This document shows positions 39,901 through 51,773 of a DNA stretch of 57,500 bases, one piece after another (position 1 is the stretch's first letter; the number at the start of each line of letters is the position of its first letter). Made by a program: the position numbers and the translations under genes. Source of the DNA: Cristatella mucedo (Eukaryota > Bryozoa > Phylactolaemata > Cristatellidae); the NCBI GenBank assembly GCA_009760855.2, contig WPIO01000156.1, positions 1-57,500 of the forward strand, read 5' to 3'. The notes below the pieces were generated by a model. The model was not told where the DNA came from, ran no database searches, and was given only the letters and a program-made list of their open reading frames with translations.

Positions 39901-40830
39901 AATCGAAAATGTGACGAAAACTCCAATGAATCTCCTACATTTTCTAGTTGTACACGATGCGATGCATTTCTAAATCTTTGAATTTCTTTTCTAATTCTAA
40001 TTCTGATGGTTGCGGTAGTAATAGCCAGCTGTGAAAGATCTTCCAGAAAATTAAAACCTATTTTACCATATTGGCGTGTTTCAATGAGGCAAGGCTTGCA
40101 ATAAACCGGGGCACGTACGGGCGACGGAGGGCGAGCGCCCGCGGCCCACGAATTCTGTGGCTGGGTACGCTGGGGATAGCATGCTCAGCTGTGGGCGTGT
40201 CTTCGCCGTCACGTGGCTCCGCCCCCAGGCTGACGTTCCGTCCGGCCAACTGGCGAGCTGCTTGCCGGCACGTGACGCGCTCCTTGCCGCCCAATTCGCT
40301 TTCTGGCGTGTGCGTCGGCCTGTACGCACGCTATCCACTCTCTTCTCTCTCTTAATACCACGTGCTCCGGAGCAGCACGCACTATGGCTGCTATATCACA
40401 TAATACAGCCGTCGTTGACAACGCCACGACTCGCTTGTGGGGGCTTCGCTCTTCGTCGCCCCGCCATCTCACGCCCACGAGCCCCTACACAGCTACCGCC
40501 AAATACCGCCAAATAATGCGCACGAGCGATCTCTTGGAGCGCTGCCCGGTTAGCTGCGACAGCTGATTACTATGAGCCAACGGCAGCAGACGCTGCGGCG
40601 CTTTGTTGCTGCGAGTTTACGTTGGATGTAGCCGAGCGGCTGGCGTCCGAAGCGAGCGCACAATGCCCCGACTCACTACTGCCTGGTCACCACTCACCCC
40701 GACTCACTGCCACCGCCGGCGTTCACTGGCCTCACGCCAGCCACTACCGAGGCCAAGTGCCGAACGTCGTGTTCCAGCTCAATTCGAACATGCGTCCCTC
40801 CCAAACGGCTTTGAGTGGCTGAGCACGCGT
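39901..40830. other. GC-rich non-repetitive DNA, possible regulatory region
   Basis: Includes CGTCACGTGGCTCCGCCCCCAGG (near 40,207), an E-box next to a GC-box, in CpG-rich surroundings. Overlapping frames on both strands carry no recognisable domain. A promoter for an unseen transcript is possible. Confidence 0.25.
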
Positions 40831-40833
40831 CTC

Positions 40834-40891
40834 ACAGACAGAGAGAGAGAGACAGAGAGAGACAGAGAGAGACAGAGACAGAGACAGAGAC

Positions 40892-40932
<41 letters not shown>

Positions 40933-41120
40933 GAGAGAGAGACACACACAGAGAGAAAATGAGAGAGAGAACGAGATAGAGAGAGAGAGAGAGAGCGCGA
41001 GAGAAAGGGAATGAGAAAGAGCGAGATAGGGCGAGAGAGAGCGAGAGAGAGAGAGAGTGCGAGAGCGAAATAGAGAGAGAGAAAGCGAGAGAGAGCGATA
41101 GAGCGAAAGAAAGGGAGCGA
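40834..41120. repeat. Imperfect (GA)n purine tract
   Basis: Almost 290 bases of GAGA/GACA/GAAA words on the plus strand. The Ser/Leu-rich frames read from the other strand are artefacts of the repeat. Confidence 0.9.
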
Positions 41121-42019
41121 GATCGACATTGCAAGTGCAGCGTCTTGCTCACGGCGATTGCCCAAGCGCCATCTTGGCGATTCACAGGTGGAGCGACGGG
41201 AAACAGGGGCATCCTGGGTGAAATCGGATGCTATTAAAGTTGTGTCAGCGTGAGGGCAGTCCGCGAGTCCGCTTAAAGACTTTGCCTTGGTCCGCTAACA
41301 TGCGAATAAAGACAGATTCGATTGAAAGGGCTCGAACTGAAGAGCGCGTCATCGAGTACGGCCTTTGCAAATTTTTTCGATACTCGCCATTTGCGAAGCC
41401 GAGAGATCGAGCATAGATATTAGTCGATGAACTAAAAAGTGACTGCCGGGCCGAAGAGCGTCCGTTGGGCGATATGCGTGCATAACTGCGGCAGAAAAGA
41501 GACCGCTGCAGCAAACAAGTCCAGCGGCGCCTACTGAAGATCGATGGATTGATTATTTCTACGCGGCACGAGCAGCATGAGTTTTCATCAGGCGAGCCTT
41601 GTGTCGGCATTGGGGTCGTAAGAAATCCAGGTCGCAACCGGTGCCAAGCGGATGGAACGTCCGCGCATCGGCCGGCTCCGGAGATCTGGGCAGAGATTGT
41701 CACAGTTGGTGCTTGAGCAGTGTCACTTGCTCGCCCGATCGCTCCGCGGAATGAGCCGGCGGCAGCGAGGCGGCGACGCGATGCCGCCGCCTCCTCCGCC
41801 GCCCATGAAGCGAGTCGACGAGTGAGGACTTCACGCTCTGCACTGGGCGATCCCGGACGTATTCGTCTTGCTTTCTCCTCTCACGTGGCCTGTCCGTATT
41901 TTCCAGCTCACTGCCCAACACTAGGGGTAGGTTTGACATTAAAAATGTGAATGATAATAATAAGAATAATACTGAATCACTTTTAAAGCGTGCTGTGAGA
42001 GCTGCGTTTAATGCAATTT
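41121..42019. other. No gene seen
   Basis: GC-rich sequence; the longest frame (minus 41,245-41,703, 152 residues) has no recognisable domain or splice context. A short (AAT)-rich stretch lies near 41,955. Confidence 0.3.
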
Positions 42020-42600
42020 AGTGCTTCTCCGTCTGTGACTCCTCAAAGCCACCAAGACTATGGAATGTTACGCAGGAGAGTTTTTTTAGAGAGGACTCAC
42101 AGCCTAAGCGGCTTTCCGAACGCATTCGGTAGCAAACAGACGCGTAAAAAAGAGGAACTGAGAGGCATGGCTGAGAGGAGAGGCAGTTGAGGTAGTGAGT
42201 ATTGAAGCACTTGAGGTATTGAAACGGCAGCTCAGGACGGCTAAAAAGGATGTGCCATACTCAGCAGAAGCAGAGTAGTTGACGTTGCTGAAGAAATATG
42301 GAAGCGATTTCCACAGTCTAGGACATGCGCAGCAAAATCTTCTGTCTTTAAGCTGGGGAACGGATAATTTAGTGTTCATGCAGGACCTGAGGACACGAGT
42401 AGGCTGAAACGGGTGCAGCAGTTCAGCTAGATATGGAAGAGCCAAGCCGTGGCCTTGTGGGTCAGGACAAGAACTTTTGCTATGTATCTATTGCTCAACC
42501 GGCAGCTATCCAAGCTCTCTGAGCAAAGGAGACACATAAGCAAACCTCTAGTATTTGCAAACTAGCCGTGCAGTCACATTCTCAGCAAGCTGCAGTGGTC
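42020..42600 (-). mobile_element. LINE-A 3' fragment, diverged
   Basis: CTCCGTCTGTGACTCCTCAAAGCC...GTTACGCAGGAGAGTTT on the left is the LINE-A 3' end. The frame at 42,104-42,445 encodes the post-RT block (LAELLHPFQPTRVLRSCMN, PRLWKSLPYF; family form GPRLWNSLP). It fades out upstream of about 42,600. Confidence 0.8.
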
Positions 42601-42857
42601 TGGTGGCTTTTCTGAATATCTTAATACGCACTTCACGTGAGCTCAAAATGAAGCAGCCTTTTTAAGTTCGACTCCTGATTTTCGCTAGCGAGAGAAGTAT
42701 TAACAAACAATAGCTGCGATTCCGTCTTGCAACTATTTCTTTACCCTGAATTCCTGCGTCACGTCAAATGGGTGTTTGCCGAAGCGTCCCATCGTCCACC
42801 GGTCTCTCCGAAAGTAGTTATCCCGAGAAGTTCGACCTTCATTACCTCCACTACGCT

Positions 42858-42909
42858 TTAAGGTCGAGAAGACGGGCGGGTCTTCCGCGGCGAGAGATCT
42901 CGACCTTAA
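42858..42909. repeat. Nested inverted repeat (hairpin)
   Basis: TTAAGGTCGAGA (42,858-42,869) is perfectly complementary to TCTCGACCTTAA (42,898-42,909), and a second stem GAAGAC/GTCTTC lies inside it. The DNA could form a cruciform or the transcript a hairpin. No link to a known RNA family. Confidence 0.5.
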
Positions 42910-43010
42910 GGTCGCATTCACTACTGACCGCCGAATGCTGGCCTTTCGCAGACTGGTAATGATTGTGCAAGGGCTGTCGCTTAGCTGCCGGATGAGCTAA
43001 ACGCTAGCTG

Positions 43011-43349
43011 ATGGCGTCGGTAGCGACGCCGGAAGAGCCTCCTAACGACGAGAACTTGCGGCGGTGGCAGATTTCGAGCGCAGGCCTCGAGCCGTTGCGG
43101 CATCGCTCAATGCTGCAAGACGAGCGGTGCCGCCGAGGGCGGGCAGCAGCAGCAGCAGAGCTGCAGGCGCCAGGCACTGCTACCTATCCAGGCTGTTGCT
43201 GCTGCTGCCCGCCCCGTAATGGCAGCCCTCGCAGAGGCTGCACGCTGGCACGCCCGCCCGGCGGGGGCGGCAAGCCTCAGCGGTGCATCATGCCCACTCG
43301 TCGGCCACGCGTCCGAGTAGCTGGGCTCGCAGCTCTCACCTTCCGATAG
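43011..43349 (+). CDS. Hypothetical 112-residue frame in GC-rich DNA
   Basis: The ATG is in good context (GCTGATGGC). The product starts MASVATPEEPPNDENLRRW, has an Arg/Ala-rich middle and a CCCCCPP run, and shows no domain. A similar-length frame exists on the opposite strand, as expected for GC-rich DNA with CAG/CTG runs. It may be a first exon or chance; nothing decides it. Confidence 0.2.
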   Translation: MASVATPEEPPNDENLRRWQISSAGLEPLRHRSMLQDERCRRGRAAAAAELQAPGTATYPGCCCCCPPRNGSPRRGCTLARPPGGGGKPQRCIMPTRRPRVRVAGLAALTFR

Positions 43350-43689
43350 CGGTTCGATAGGCGGCTTGCCTAGCGCCGCACCCTCCATTCAAGCGAGCGC
43401 GAAATAAACGATTGAACGTGACGGATCGCTCGGCTTTTTTGCGCTGTCAGTGTTCGCCGCGTCCACCTCAGAGATGGCACGCCATCGCTCTGAGAGCTAG
43501 CGAGTTCGTGTGAGCTCGTGCGACAGCTTTCTTCGGTGGCGGTGATGATAACTTGAAAGGGTTCGGCGGCGGTAGCTCATGCGATTCGATTGAAGCAAGC
43601 TCATCACTTTACGAATGTGTCTACAGTCCTCTTCCGAGCTTATACATTCTATCCCTCTCCTCTCTTTCTCGCTTTCTCGTCTTTCATTC
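43350..43689. other. No gene seen
   Basis: A GC-rich stretch leading into the CT tract; nothing recognised. Confidence 0.3.
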
Positions 43690-44345
<656 letters not shown>

Positions 44346-44574
44346 TCGCTTAGGGCTTCCTTGCATGCTGAGCTGAGCTCTTGAACGCTAAAGGAAGAGA
44401 CGCTTGTTTGCTTCAGCCTCCGTGGTTGAAGTTGGTCTGCACTGCTGCTAAAAGGTATTTAATAAGTAAGTTCATAGTTCCTGAAAATCCCAGGAAACGT
44501 TGATGTTAACGGTCCTTTGATGCATCTCCCTTTTTGCGAACAGAATGGAATAACAATAACATTGATAAGAAAAA

Positions 44575-45240
44575 CGGTAATATGAAATTTGCTTAGCACC
44601 GTGAGAGAATCTAGTCTCTTGCTTGGAACTTTAAACATGCTGTCAGGAAAGCGTCAGTAGCAGACTGGTTTGCCCCAGCGGATATGGTGCCTGCTCCGAA
44701 TAAAGCCAATGTGAATGTACTTGATCACCGAGGTCGTGGCGTCGGGGCCGTGGCATATGTAAAGCGCCGGAATAGAGATCGAGTTCTCTAAAGGCGTTAT
44801 ACAAACGAATCTATACGATTGCAGGTGACATCAACAGCGCCAGCATGCATAAGCACAAAGAGAATAATCTACGATGTCCTTGCACGAAATGTGTTGATAA
44901 GGTGCGTTTTTAGTGCTTTTCCGATGTCTTTAAGTCAGAGGAAGGCAGTCGTTATATCAGTCGACAGGGAGTTCCGGGAGTTGGGAGCAATCAAGCTAAA
45001 GACAGGTTCTCCGAAGGATTTTAAGTTTGTAGAAAGCACAGCTCAGTAACTTGAGTAAGCAGAGCGAGTTGTACTATGCCTGACCCGATTGGGTAAAAGT
45101 CGGTAAAGTTAGGTTACAGAAAGAGAATGAAGAGACACAACCTTTAAGTCGATAAGTTGCATAACATGGAGCCAGCGTAGGTTAGTGAAAAGTGCTGGAA
45201 TGTGGCAACTGTGCGAGACGTTCACGTCAGAGGATTAAGC
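44575..45240 (-). mobile_element. LINE-B 3' fragment interrupted by a SINE
   Basis: A diverged LINE-B tail (CACCGTGAGAGAATCTAGTCTCTTGCTTGG) at 44,597-44,650 and 3' untranslated words from 44,825 (GTGACATCAACAGCGCCAGCATGCATAAGCAC) to about 45,240. The two parts are separated by a plus-strand SINE. Confidence 0.65.
44662..44822 (+). mobile_element. tRNA-derived SINE with an internal insertion
   Basis: Head CAGACTGGTTTGCCCCAGCGGATATGGTGCCTGCTCCGA, then about 27 extra bases, GATCACCGAGGTCGTGGCGTCGGGGCC (a damaged B-box) and the tail GTAAAGCGCCGGAATAGAGATCGAGTTCTCTAAAGGCGTTATACAAACG. Confidence 0.65.
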
Positions 45241-45381
45241 CTCCAGTAAAGCAGAGTATGGGCTGGAGTGAAGAATTGAGACGAGCACTCGCACATAACA
45301 GCCGCACTGAGGACAAGCCGTCCGCCGGTCAGACACTGGACGCGCGCACGCTGAGCTGCTGCTGGGTTAGTCTTAACTATC

Positions 45382-45520
45382 GCCAAGCTGGTTTGGTCCA
45401 GAGGGTTATGGTGCTCGCCCCGACCAAGGTCTGGCTGAGGTCGTTGGCTTGAGCCCGGAGGCATATGTGAAGCGCCTGAATAGAGATTAAGTTTTCTTGC
45501 TGCGCTATACAAATGAAATA
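45382..45520 (+). mobile_element. tRNA-derived SINE (good copy)
   Basis: GCCAAGCTGGTTTGGTCCAGAGGGTTATGGTGCTCGCCCCGACCAAGGTCTGGCTGAGGTCGTTGGCTTGAGCCCGGAGGCATATGTGAAGCGCCTGAATAGAG matches the copy at 36,604-36,745 base for base over most of its length. The B-box is GGCTTGAGCCC (45,446-45,456). The tail runs into AT-rich sequence. Confidence 0.75.
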
Positions 45521-46420
45521 TATTTATATTTATATGTATCGCGTAGTGGTCGATAGTGCCCAAACTTCGCCAACATCCGGTGCTGGACAGGGTTCTAATT
45601 CTGCTGCGGGGAAATTTTTTACAGGCAAGCAAAGCTGCGAGCGAGCGTGACAGCCACCACGGTCGTTCCTCTCTGTATGAGCGAGGCCGTTGACTCGTCG
45701 GTTCGCGACCCCTCGACTTTTTCTTTTTTTTTCGGCAACTGATTGCGTCGGCACACTCTGCTCAGAGCTACTAGCGCTTTCCGGTTGTGCAATGAAACAT
45801 CAGGCCGAACTGGAGCTCAGGAGGCAGCAGTGACGTAAGGTAAAGTAGAAACGAAAAAGAAAACGCAACAAAAAGTATAAACTGACGCAGCGATGCCGCA
45901 GTAGCAGTCCAAGCAGTGCACAACACGGCAGTGGCGTACTTATGTGGGGCGGGCCCCAGCATAATCGTGTCCCCTGGCGCTGGATCAGCTGGTGGGGCTA
46001 CAAAATGGTCGCCGGATACTAGGCGGGTAGGCGCCGTCTGTATGTAGGTCGTCCCCGGGCGCACACTATCCTAGGAACGTCGCTGCTGCACAGGACCACC
46101 GTGGTCATACAGTGCAGGACGGAGGCATGCAGGTCTACCGTTGGCCAAAGGAGTAACTGCACAAAGACACAAAAGATCGCTCTGATAAGTAAGGCCACGC
46201 CATCTTGATCTGCATCGAGGCAATGCATTGCGCGGGTCGCGGGGGCTCACTCTGGCTACACTCAGGAGGGAGGGCGGGTCAATCGCGTGAATTCTCATTC
46301 CGCATCCAGACGCAATCAGCTGAGCCAGTGAATAGACGGACGCGGACGTCGTTACTCCGTCCGCACACAGCCATACAGCCCGTGCCGTTCGTCTCGCGCC
46401 CTCAGATGAGTATCGCAATT
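45521..46420. other. No gene seen
   Basis: GC-rich sequence with overlapping frames on both strands; no domain or clear splice site recognised. Confidence 0.3.
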
Positions 46421-46423
46421 AGA

Positions 46424-46480
<57 letters not shown>
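46424..46480. repeat. (GGC)n trinucleotide repeat
   Basis: Nineteen GGC/GCG units in a row. It reads as poly-Ala in the plus frame at 46,205-46,513 and poly-Arg on the other strand; neither frame has other protein features. Confidence 0.95.
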
Positions 46481-47589
46481 TTCGCCCGTAAATCGAGGCG
46501 ACGGCTTCTCTAGCTTCACCAGTAACGCACAGCTCAATTAAGCGCAGTGACGCTCACACAGCGAGCCCACTGTCCATCTTATAATGCACCCAATGCTGTA
46601 GCAAAACTTGAATGCGATGAGCGCTCGTAATCCATACAGGAGCGAGCCTGCGTTGTTGTGCTGGCTATGCAATGGCACCTACAGGTTTCACCTAGTCGCA
46701 CACTTGCGTACGTGTCTGGCAGTGCCCGGACCGTCGAGTTGTGTGTGCTTCCCTATTCTGCCCACGAACCTGTTTGGCGTAGTTGACAATACGCTGCAGA
46801 TCTCTTTGCTAAGTTTACAGCTAACACGGGCATTCATAACACAGCCAAAAATCAAGCCCCGTGAATTGGAACAAAAAGAACGAGGCTAAAGTCACTTTTA
46901 AAGCTGAGCCAATTGAGCAACCTCAGTATGTAGCCTTGTGAATTTCGTTGACATGCAGGGGAGAGTGGATTATAGCTTTAAAAACTTGATAAGCTCACGA
47001 ACGGCAGTCGAAGAGAAAAACATATACTTGGGCAATTGTATACGCTAGAACTGAGGAAGCGCTTCAATTAAGTAGGTATGGCCAATACCCAATTTCTGTT
47101 GGCACAGGCCCATAAAAGACGATTCTCGCTGACTGAGAAAATGTAGTGAGCCACACGTGTTTTTTTCCTTATCCTTATGAATGCTATAAAATTGAATAAT
47201 GCCGTCATTTTAGTCTATATGGGACGCCTAGCTTTGAGAGCACAGGAATGAAAGACACATTCTCAAAATATCATTGGTAGTTAGAGGTTAGAGATTAGTT
47301 AGAGGCACAATGCGATTACAATGAGAATAGCGTGTGGTACAAGGTGAAGCCTGAACAAGACGCGTTTCCGATAAGTATAGACGAAACGTGTTTCCGATAG
47401 GTATACTAAACGAAACGAAACTAAAGAAACGAAACGAAACTGAAGAAAAAATATGAAGTGAGCTAAAAGAATAAATAAAGAATAACTAAAAGAATAACAA
47501 AAGAAAGAATATGAAGTGAGCTAGAAGAGGGTGGCAGAGCCTTCAAATCAGTCAGTACTAGATTGGTGGCCGGTTTGCTATAGTTGTTC
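46481..47589. other. No gene seen
   Basis: GC-rich up to about 46,900, then AT-rich with simple AAACGAAAC and AAAGAATA repeats (47,395-47,520). No coding signal recognised. Confidence 0.35.
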
Positions 47590-49050
47590 TTTGACCGTTT
47601 GGCTGTAAGATACGCGGTTTTTCGCTAGGGCCATCGTTTGAATCAGTTACAATCATGTCCACCTCAAAGAAGAGCCTTTAACTGCTGCGATATATCGACC
47701 TCTTTCTGGCTGTCTAAACTTGTTTATAGAGAAAAAAGCGAGCTCTTCGCTAAAATATTCGTGTGTGACAGGCCGTTACTGATTGCAGGAGACTTCAAAA
47801 TCCACGTTGACAACTCTAGCACTAGCTACGTCCGCTCATTTCTCAACTGTCTGGAGAACCTTGGTTTAGTCCAACACGTTAATCGGGCCACTCACGTCAT
47901 GGCCTGATATCCTGGATCTCGTTATCACTAAGGATATCTACCCGAAGAGTCTTGTTGTGTGCCCGCGGACCATCTCGGACAATTGTTCGGTCTTGTTTAC
48001 AGTTCCTGCTCCGTTTTACTTACAGGGTAACACCGATTTTGTCCGGCGACATAGCCTAAAAGCACTGACCAAGACAAAATCTATATGTGAGGCAGGTCTC
48101 TCTCTCAACTGTACCCAGACTCGACCGAGAGCCTTTATAACCTCACTAATGCAGTAAGCATGACACTTAGGAGTCCTCTTGACTAGCATGCTCCTGTACG
48201 TTCTGTCCGTGCGCAGAGTTGCGGAGAATACTTTCAGGTTACTAAAACTTCATCAGTAAGCAGCTGTTAATAGATTTTCAGAGAAATTAAGATCTGCGTT
48301 CACACAGCAGCTTTCAACTAAAGCTTCTATCCTCAGTGTAGCCAACGACATCCTATGCAGCAACAAAGCGACAATGGCGGGAATGCCACTGCCCTAGTGC
48401 TGCTAGATCGATTTGCTACCTTCACCACTAATTCTCGCGATGTCCTACTTGAAATATTGAAAACAACGATCGGTCTGGCCAGAAGATGGCGTGGTTTAAA
48501 TCGCCCGCGTCTGATCGTGTTTAATCCGTGTCGTGTGGAGGTCAGGTCTCATCCGCCGGACCAGTCACTTTCGGAGTTCCTCAAGGGTTCATCCTCGGTC
48601 TTTTGGAGTTCTCTATTTACATTCGATCGCCGGTAAAAGTGATGCAGGTCCGCGGAATTGACTATCAATATTTTACGCTGACAATACATAGATGTATTTG
48701 TTTTTAAATCGTCGGAATCGCTGCAGCGACTGAAAAGACTGGATGCTTGGCTTACAGACATTTTACCCTTAATCACGGCAGATTTCCTTAAAATAAACGA
48801 CTAGACCACGGATCTGCTGCTAATAGGACGCCCCAGAGTGCGGATGGACTTGAAGGCTTTGTTCTTCTAGTAGGTGATGCTGTGGTGCGACGGTAACCGC
48901 GTGCTCGGAATTCGGGTTACCTCTTTGACAGCTGCCTAAATTTTGGAAGATTGTTTAAGGAAACTGTTTCCTCAGCTTGCCATCTCGTCCGATTCAGATC
49001 CCAGATTATGAACTTTCTTCCGTGGTGGCTTGCAAACAAATAATGTAATA
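47590..49050 (+). mobile_element. LINE-A copy with endonuclease and RT remnants
   Basis: Forward sense: endonuclease blocks 'LLIAGDFKIHVD' (near 47,785; family form GDFNIHVD), 'THVMA' (near 47,895) and 'ISDNCSVLF' (near 47,970; family form SDHxxV). A deletion then leads to RT motif A in damaged form ('ATALVLLDRFATFTT', near 48,380; family form ALLDLSAAFDTVDH) and a decayed thumb (SCLNFG near 48,930). It stops at 49,050 against the tail of the minus-strand copy. Dead. Confidence 0.75.
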
Positions 49051-49095
49051 TATCTCCGTCAGTAACTCCACAAAGTCATAAAAACCATGTGGGTG

Positions 49096-50303
49096 TTACG
49101 CAGGAGAGTTTTGTATAGCCCACTCACAGCCTAAGCGGCTTTCGGTACGCATTCGATAGCCAACAGACTTCTTCTCACGCAACAAAGAGAAAGTGGTAAG
49201 CATAGCAGAGTTAGGAGAGCAGTTGAGGTAGTGAGTAGCATAGAAGTAACAGTTCAGGACCGCTGAAAAAGATGTGCCATAGTCGGCAGTTGGAGAGTAG
49301 TTGTCGTTGTGTAGGAATTGTGGAAGCGAGTTCCACAGTCTAGGACCCGCAGAGCTAAAGCTTCTATCGCCAACTGTCTTTAAGTGGATGAATGGGACAG
49401 CTAATTTATTGTCCACACAGGACCTGAGGGCGCGAACAGGCTGAAACTGATGCAGCAGTTCAGCTAGGTATGAAGGAGCCAAGCCGTGGCGGGCCTTGTG
49501 GGTCAGCATAAGAACTTAGCTCTGTATCCTTTGCTCAACCGGCAATCATCCTAGCTCTTCCAGCAAAGGTGACACGTGCTCAAACCGCTGGGACTTGAAG
49601 ACCAGCCTTGCAGCCATATTCATAGTCCGCTGTAGTGGCATAATAGCTTTCTTTGGTAGCCCAGCCGAAAGGGAATTACAATAATCAAGCCGAGACAGAA
49701 CTAAAGAGCTAGTTAAATTTTTTACAAGCCACTGTGGGAGACAGCTTCTAATCTTTGATAGGGATCGGATGTGATGGCTAGCTGTAGAGGCAGTCTTCTG
49801 AATGAAGCTTTTGAAATTGAGGCAGCTGTCGAACACGACACCTAGATTACGAGCACGTTGTGACGGTCGCACAATAGCATCACTATTAGAACAGCAAAGC
49901 CTTTTAATCCAGCCACACGCTTAGGGTGTCCTATGAGAAGCAGTTCGGTTTTATCGTCATTTAATTTCAGGAAGTTTTCCGACATCCAGGATCGAATATC
50001 GGCAAGGCAAGCATTCAGTTTCTCAGTTGCTGCAGCAGATTCCGACGGTTTAAATGACAAATACAACTGAGTATCGTCAGCATAGAAGTGATATTCTATT
50101 CCATGGGCCTTAATCACTTTTCCCAGAGGTTGCGTATAAATGGAGAACAGCAAGGGACCAAGTACAAACCCTTGAGGGACTCCACAGGTGACCCTTCTCA
50201 TGTTTGAGACCGGACCCCCACACCACACGGATTGAACACGATCAGATAAGTATGATTTAAACCACGCCAGTGCTTCGTCTGCCAGACCGATCGTTGTTCT
50301 CAA
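49096..50303 (-). pseudogene. LINE-A reverse transcriptase palm, thumb and C-terminal region
   Basis: The palm frame (49,842-50,303) carries VTCGVPQGFVLGPLLFSIY (motif B') and YHFYADDTQLYLSF (motif C), with both catalytic aspartates kept. A frame change near 49,870 leads to 'ARNLGVVFDSCLNFKSFIQ' and 'SRLDYCNSLSAGLPKKAI'. A second change near 49,520 leads to the C-terminal 'KARHGLAPSYLAELLHQFQP' and 'SFSSAGPRLWNSLPQF'. The enzyme would copy the element's RNA at a nicked target. With its frameshifts and missing endonuclease this copy cannot do so. Confidence 0.9.
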
Positions 50304-51262
50304 TCGTTCAAGCAGAACTTCGTGATCAAGGTGTGGAAGGCAGCAGACAGATCTAGCAGAGCTAGGGCAGTGACATTCCCGTCGTCGTTGCCACGTAGAA
50401 TATCGCTGTTAACACGGAGGAGAGCAGTTTCAGTAGAGTGCTGCCTCTTGAAACCTGATTGAAATGTTTCTGACATTCCATTATTTTCAATATGTTCAAC
50501 TAGCTGCTTAGCAACAATTTTTTCAAGAATCTTTGATAAGAACGGAAGAAGGGAAACTGGACGATAGTTTGCTAGGACCTCTGTGTCTAATCCAGGCTTT
50601 TTAAGAATAGGTCTAACGATTGCCGATTTGAAGGACTTGGGGACGGCCTCTTTTCCCAAAGAAGCATTACAAATCTTGGTTATGGCAGGGCTAAGTTGAT
50701 CTGCAAGTGAAGACCACAGAGATGAAGGTATAGGATCTTCAGGAGACGAGCTCTTTTTGCTAGACCTTATTAAGGCAGCCACATCACAGGCAGAAACATA
50801 GGAGAACCTTTTAAGAAAGTTCACAGGTTGAGGAACGGCGATTGCTTTGGTCGGAGGGGGCTTAATGGACGCACGAATGTGCACAATTTTTTCAGTAAAG
50901 AAGGCTGAAAACTTTTCGGCTGAGCCCTTAATATCTGGGGAGTCAGACCTGGCAGCATTGGCCAGTACATGGTTTACTGTCTTATAAATCTGTTTAGTGT
51001 CCGACTGGCAGGAATTCAGTTTTCTAATGAAAAAAGAAGCCCTGGCTTTTTTAAGCTTTCGGGTGTAAACTCGAAGGAAGTCTTTAAAATTGACTAGGTC
51101 TGCCTCAGACCCCGATTTCTTGAAACGACGTTCCAGCCTGCGCTTAACACGGCGCATCTTAAGGAGTTTTTTTGTAAATTGAAAGCAATCTCGACGACTT
51201 TGAACACGGATAGAGCGAACGGGAGCATGCTTGTCAAGAGCACTCCTGAGTGTCACGTTCAT
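50300..51262 (-). pseudogene. LINE-A linker and RT finger region
   Basis: A 320-residue frame. The first 140 residues are the basic linker after the endonuclease (LRSALDKHAPVRSIRVQSR...). Then come 'SAIVRPILKKPGLD', 'NYRPVSLLPFLSKILEKIVAKQL', 'QSGFKRQHSTETALL' and motif A 'ALALLDLSAAFHTLI'. In motif A the family's FDTVDH is altered by a frameshift near 50,305, so the first catalytic aspartate block is followed by the wrong frame. The palm continues in the next frame downstream. Confidence 0.85.
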
Positions 51263-51355
51263 CGCATCAGTGAGGGTATTGAGGCTGCCGGTCGAGTCTG
51301 AATGCAGATCAAGAAGGCCTGCATCACAGATTTCAAAAACTTGTCCAAGTCAAAT

Positions 51356-51424
51356 TTAACTAACTCCCTGGTCTGTCTCAGCTAGATTATCGTGATTCCC
51401 TTTTGACTGGGGATATAATATAGC
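51356..51424 (+). mobile_element. Short LINE-A fragment in opposite orientation
   Basis: AACTCCCTGGTCTGTCTCAGCTAGATTATCGTGATTCCCTTTTGACTGG is the 'SRLDYCNSLLAG' part of LINE-A in forward sense, joined to the 5' end of the minus-strand copy. Confidence 0.55.
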
Positions 51425-51710
51425 TAAAACGCATTTTTTTATCAGAGCATTTAGTGGTTCCATGTAATTCACCTTTTACGTGCTTATGAGTGCTGACATT
51501 ATGCGTACTGCCGCTAACGATATTGGCATGCTGACCCTGTACTGGTCACCGCTAAACACGTTACGCTTGTTCTCATTGAGCAACCTACCTCTAACCATTC
51601 GATCGTGCTTCGTTTGCAGCAAATGTAAAGTACCTAGAGAGAGATTGAGTTCTCTGGAGGTGATATATAAAGTGTATTAGTATTGTTGTTATTGTTATTT
51701 CAAGCATTAA
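51425..51710 (+). mobile_element. LINE-B 3' end, plus strand
   Basis: Forward LINE-B untranslated words (GCTGACATTATGCGTACTGCCGCTAACG, GTTTGCAGCAAATGTAAAGTACCTAGAGAGAG...TCTCTGGAGGTGATATATAAAGTG) and a TTGTTGTTATTG tail. Confidence 0.75.
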
Positions 51711-51773
51711 AATATCAAGACCATATCCAAAAAGTTTTAACAGTTAAGGTATGAGCGCTCTTTGTTGCTACAG

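Larger units (their letters stand above)
49053..51355 (-). mobile_element. LINE-A, best preserved LINE copy in the window
   Basis: Minus sense from 51,355: the linker and RT fingers (50,300-51,262), palm (49,842-50,303), thumb (49,546-49,872), post-RT domain (49,096-49,509) and 3' end at about 49,053, without a long microsatellite tail. The endonuclease is lost by 5' truncation. The four frames overlap or abut and would be one ORF2 but for three frameshifts or stops. By motif style it belongs to the CR1/L2/Jockey group. Confidence 0.9.

Noticed and set aside
40744-41212. Ser/Leu-rich minus-strand frames and Arg/Glu plus-strand frames across the GA tract
   Set aside because: Same reason: low-complexity microsatellite translation.
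46205-46513. A poly-Ala protein at the GGC repeat
   Set aside because: Apart from the repeat-encoded run there is no conserved sequence; the opposite strand gives an equally long poly-Arg frame.
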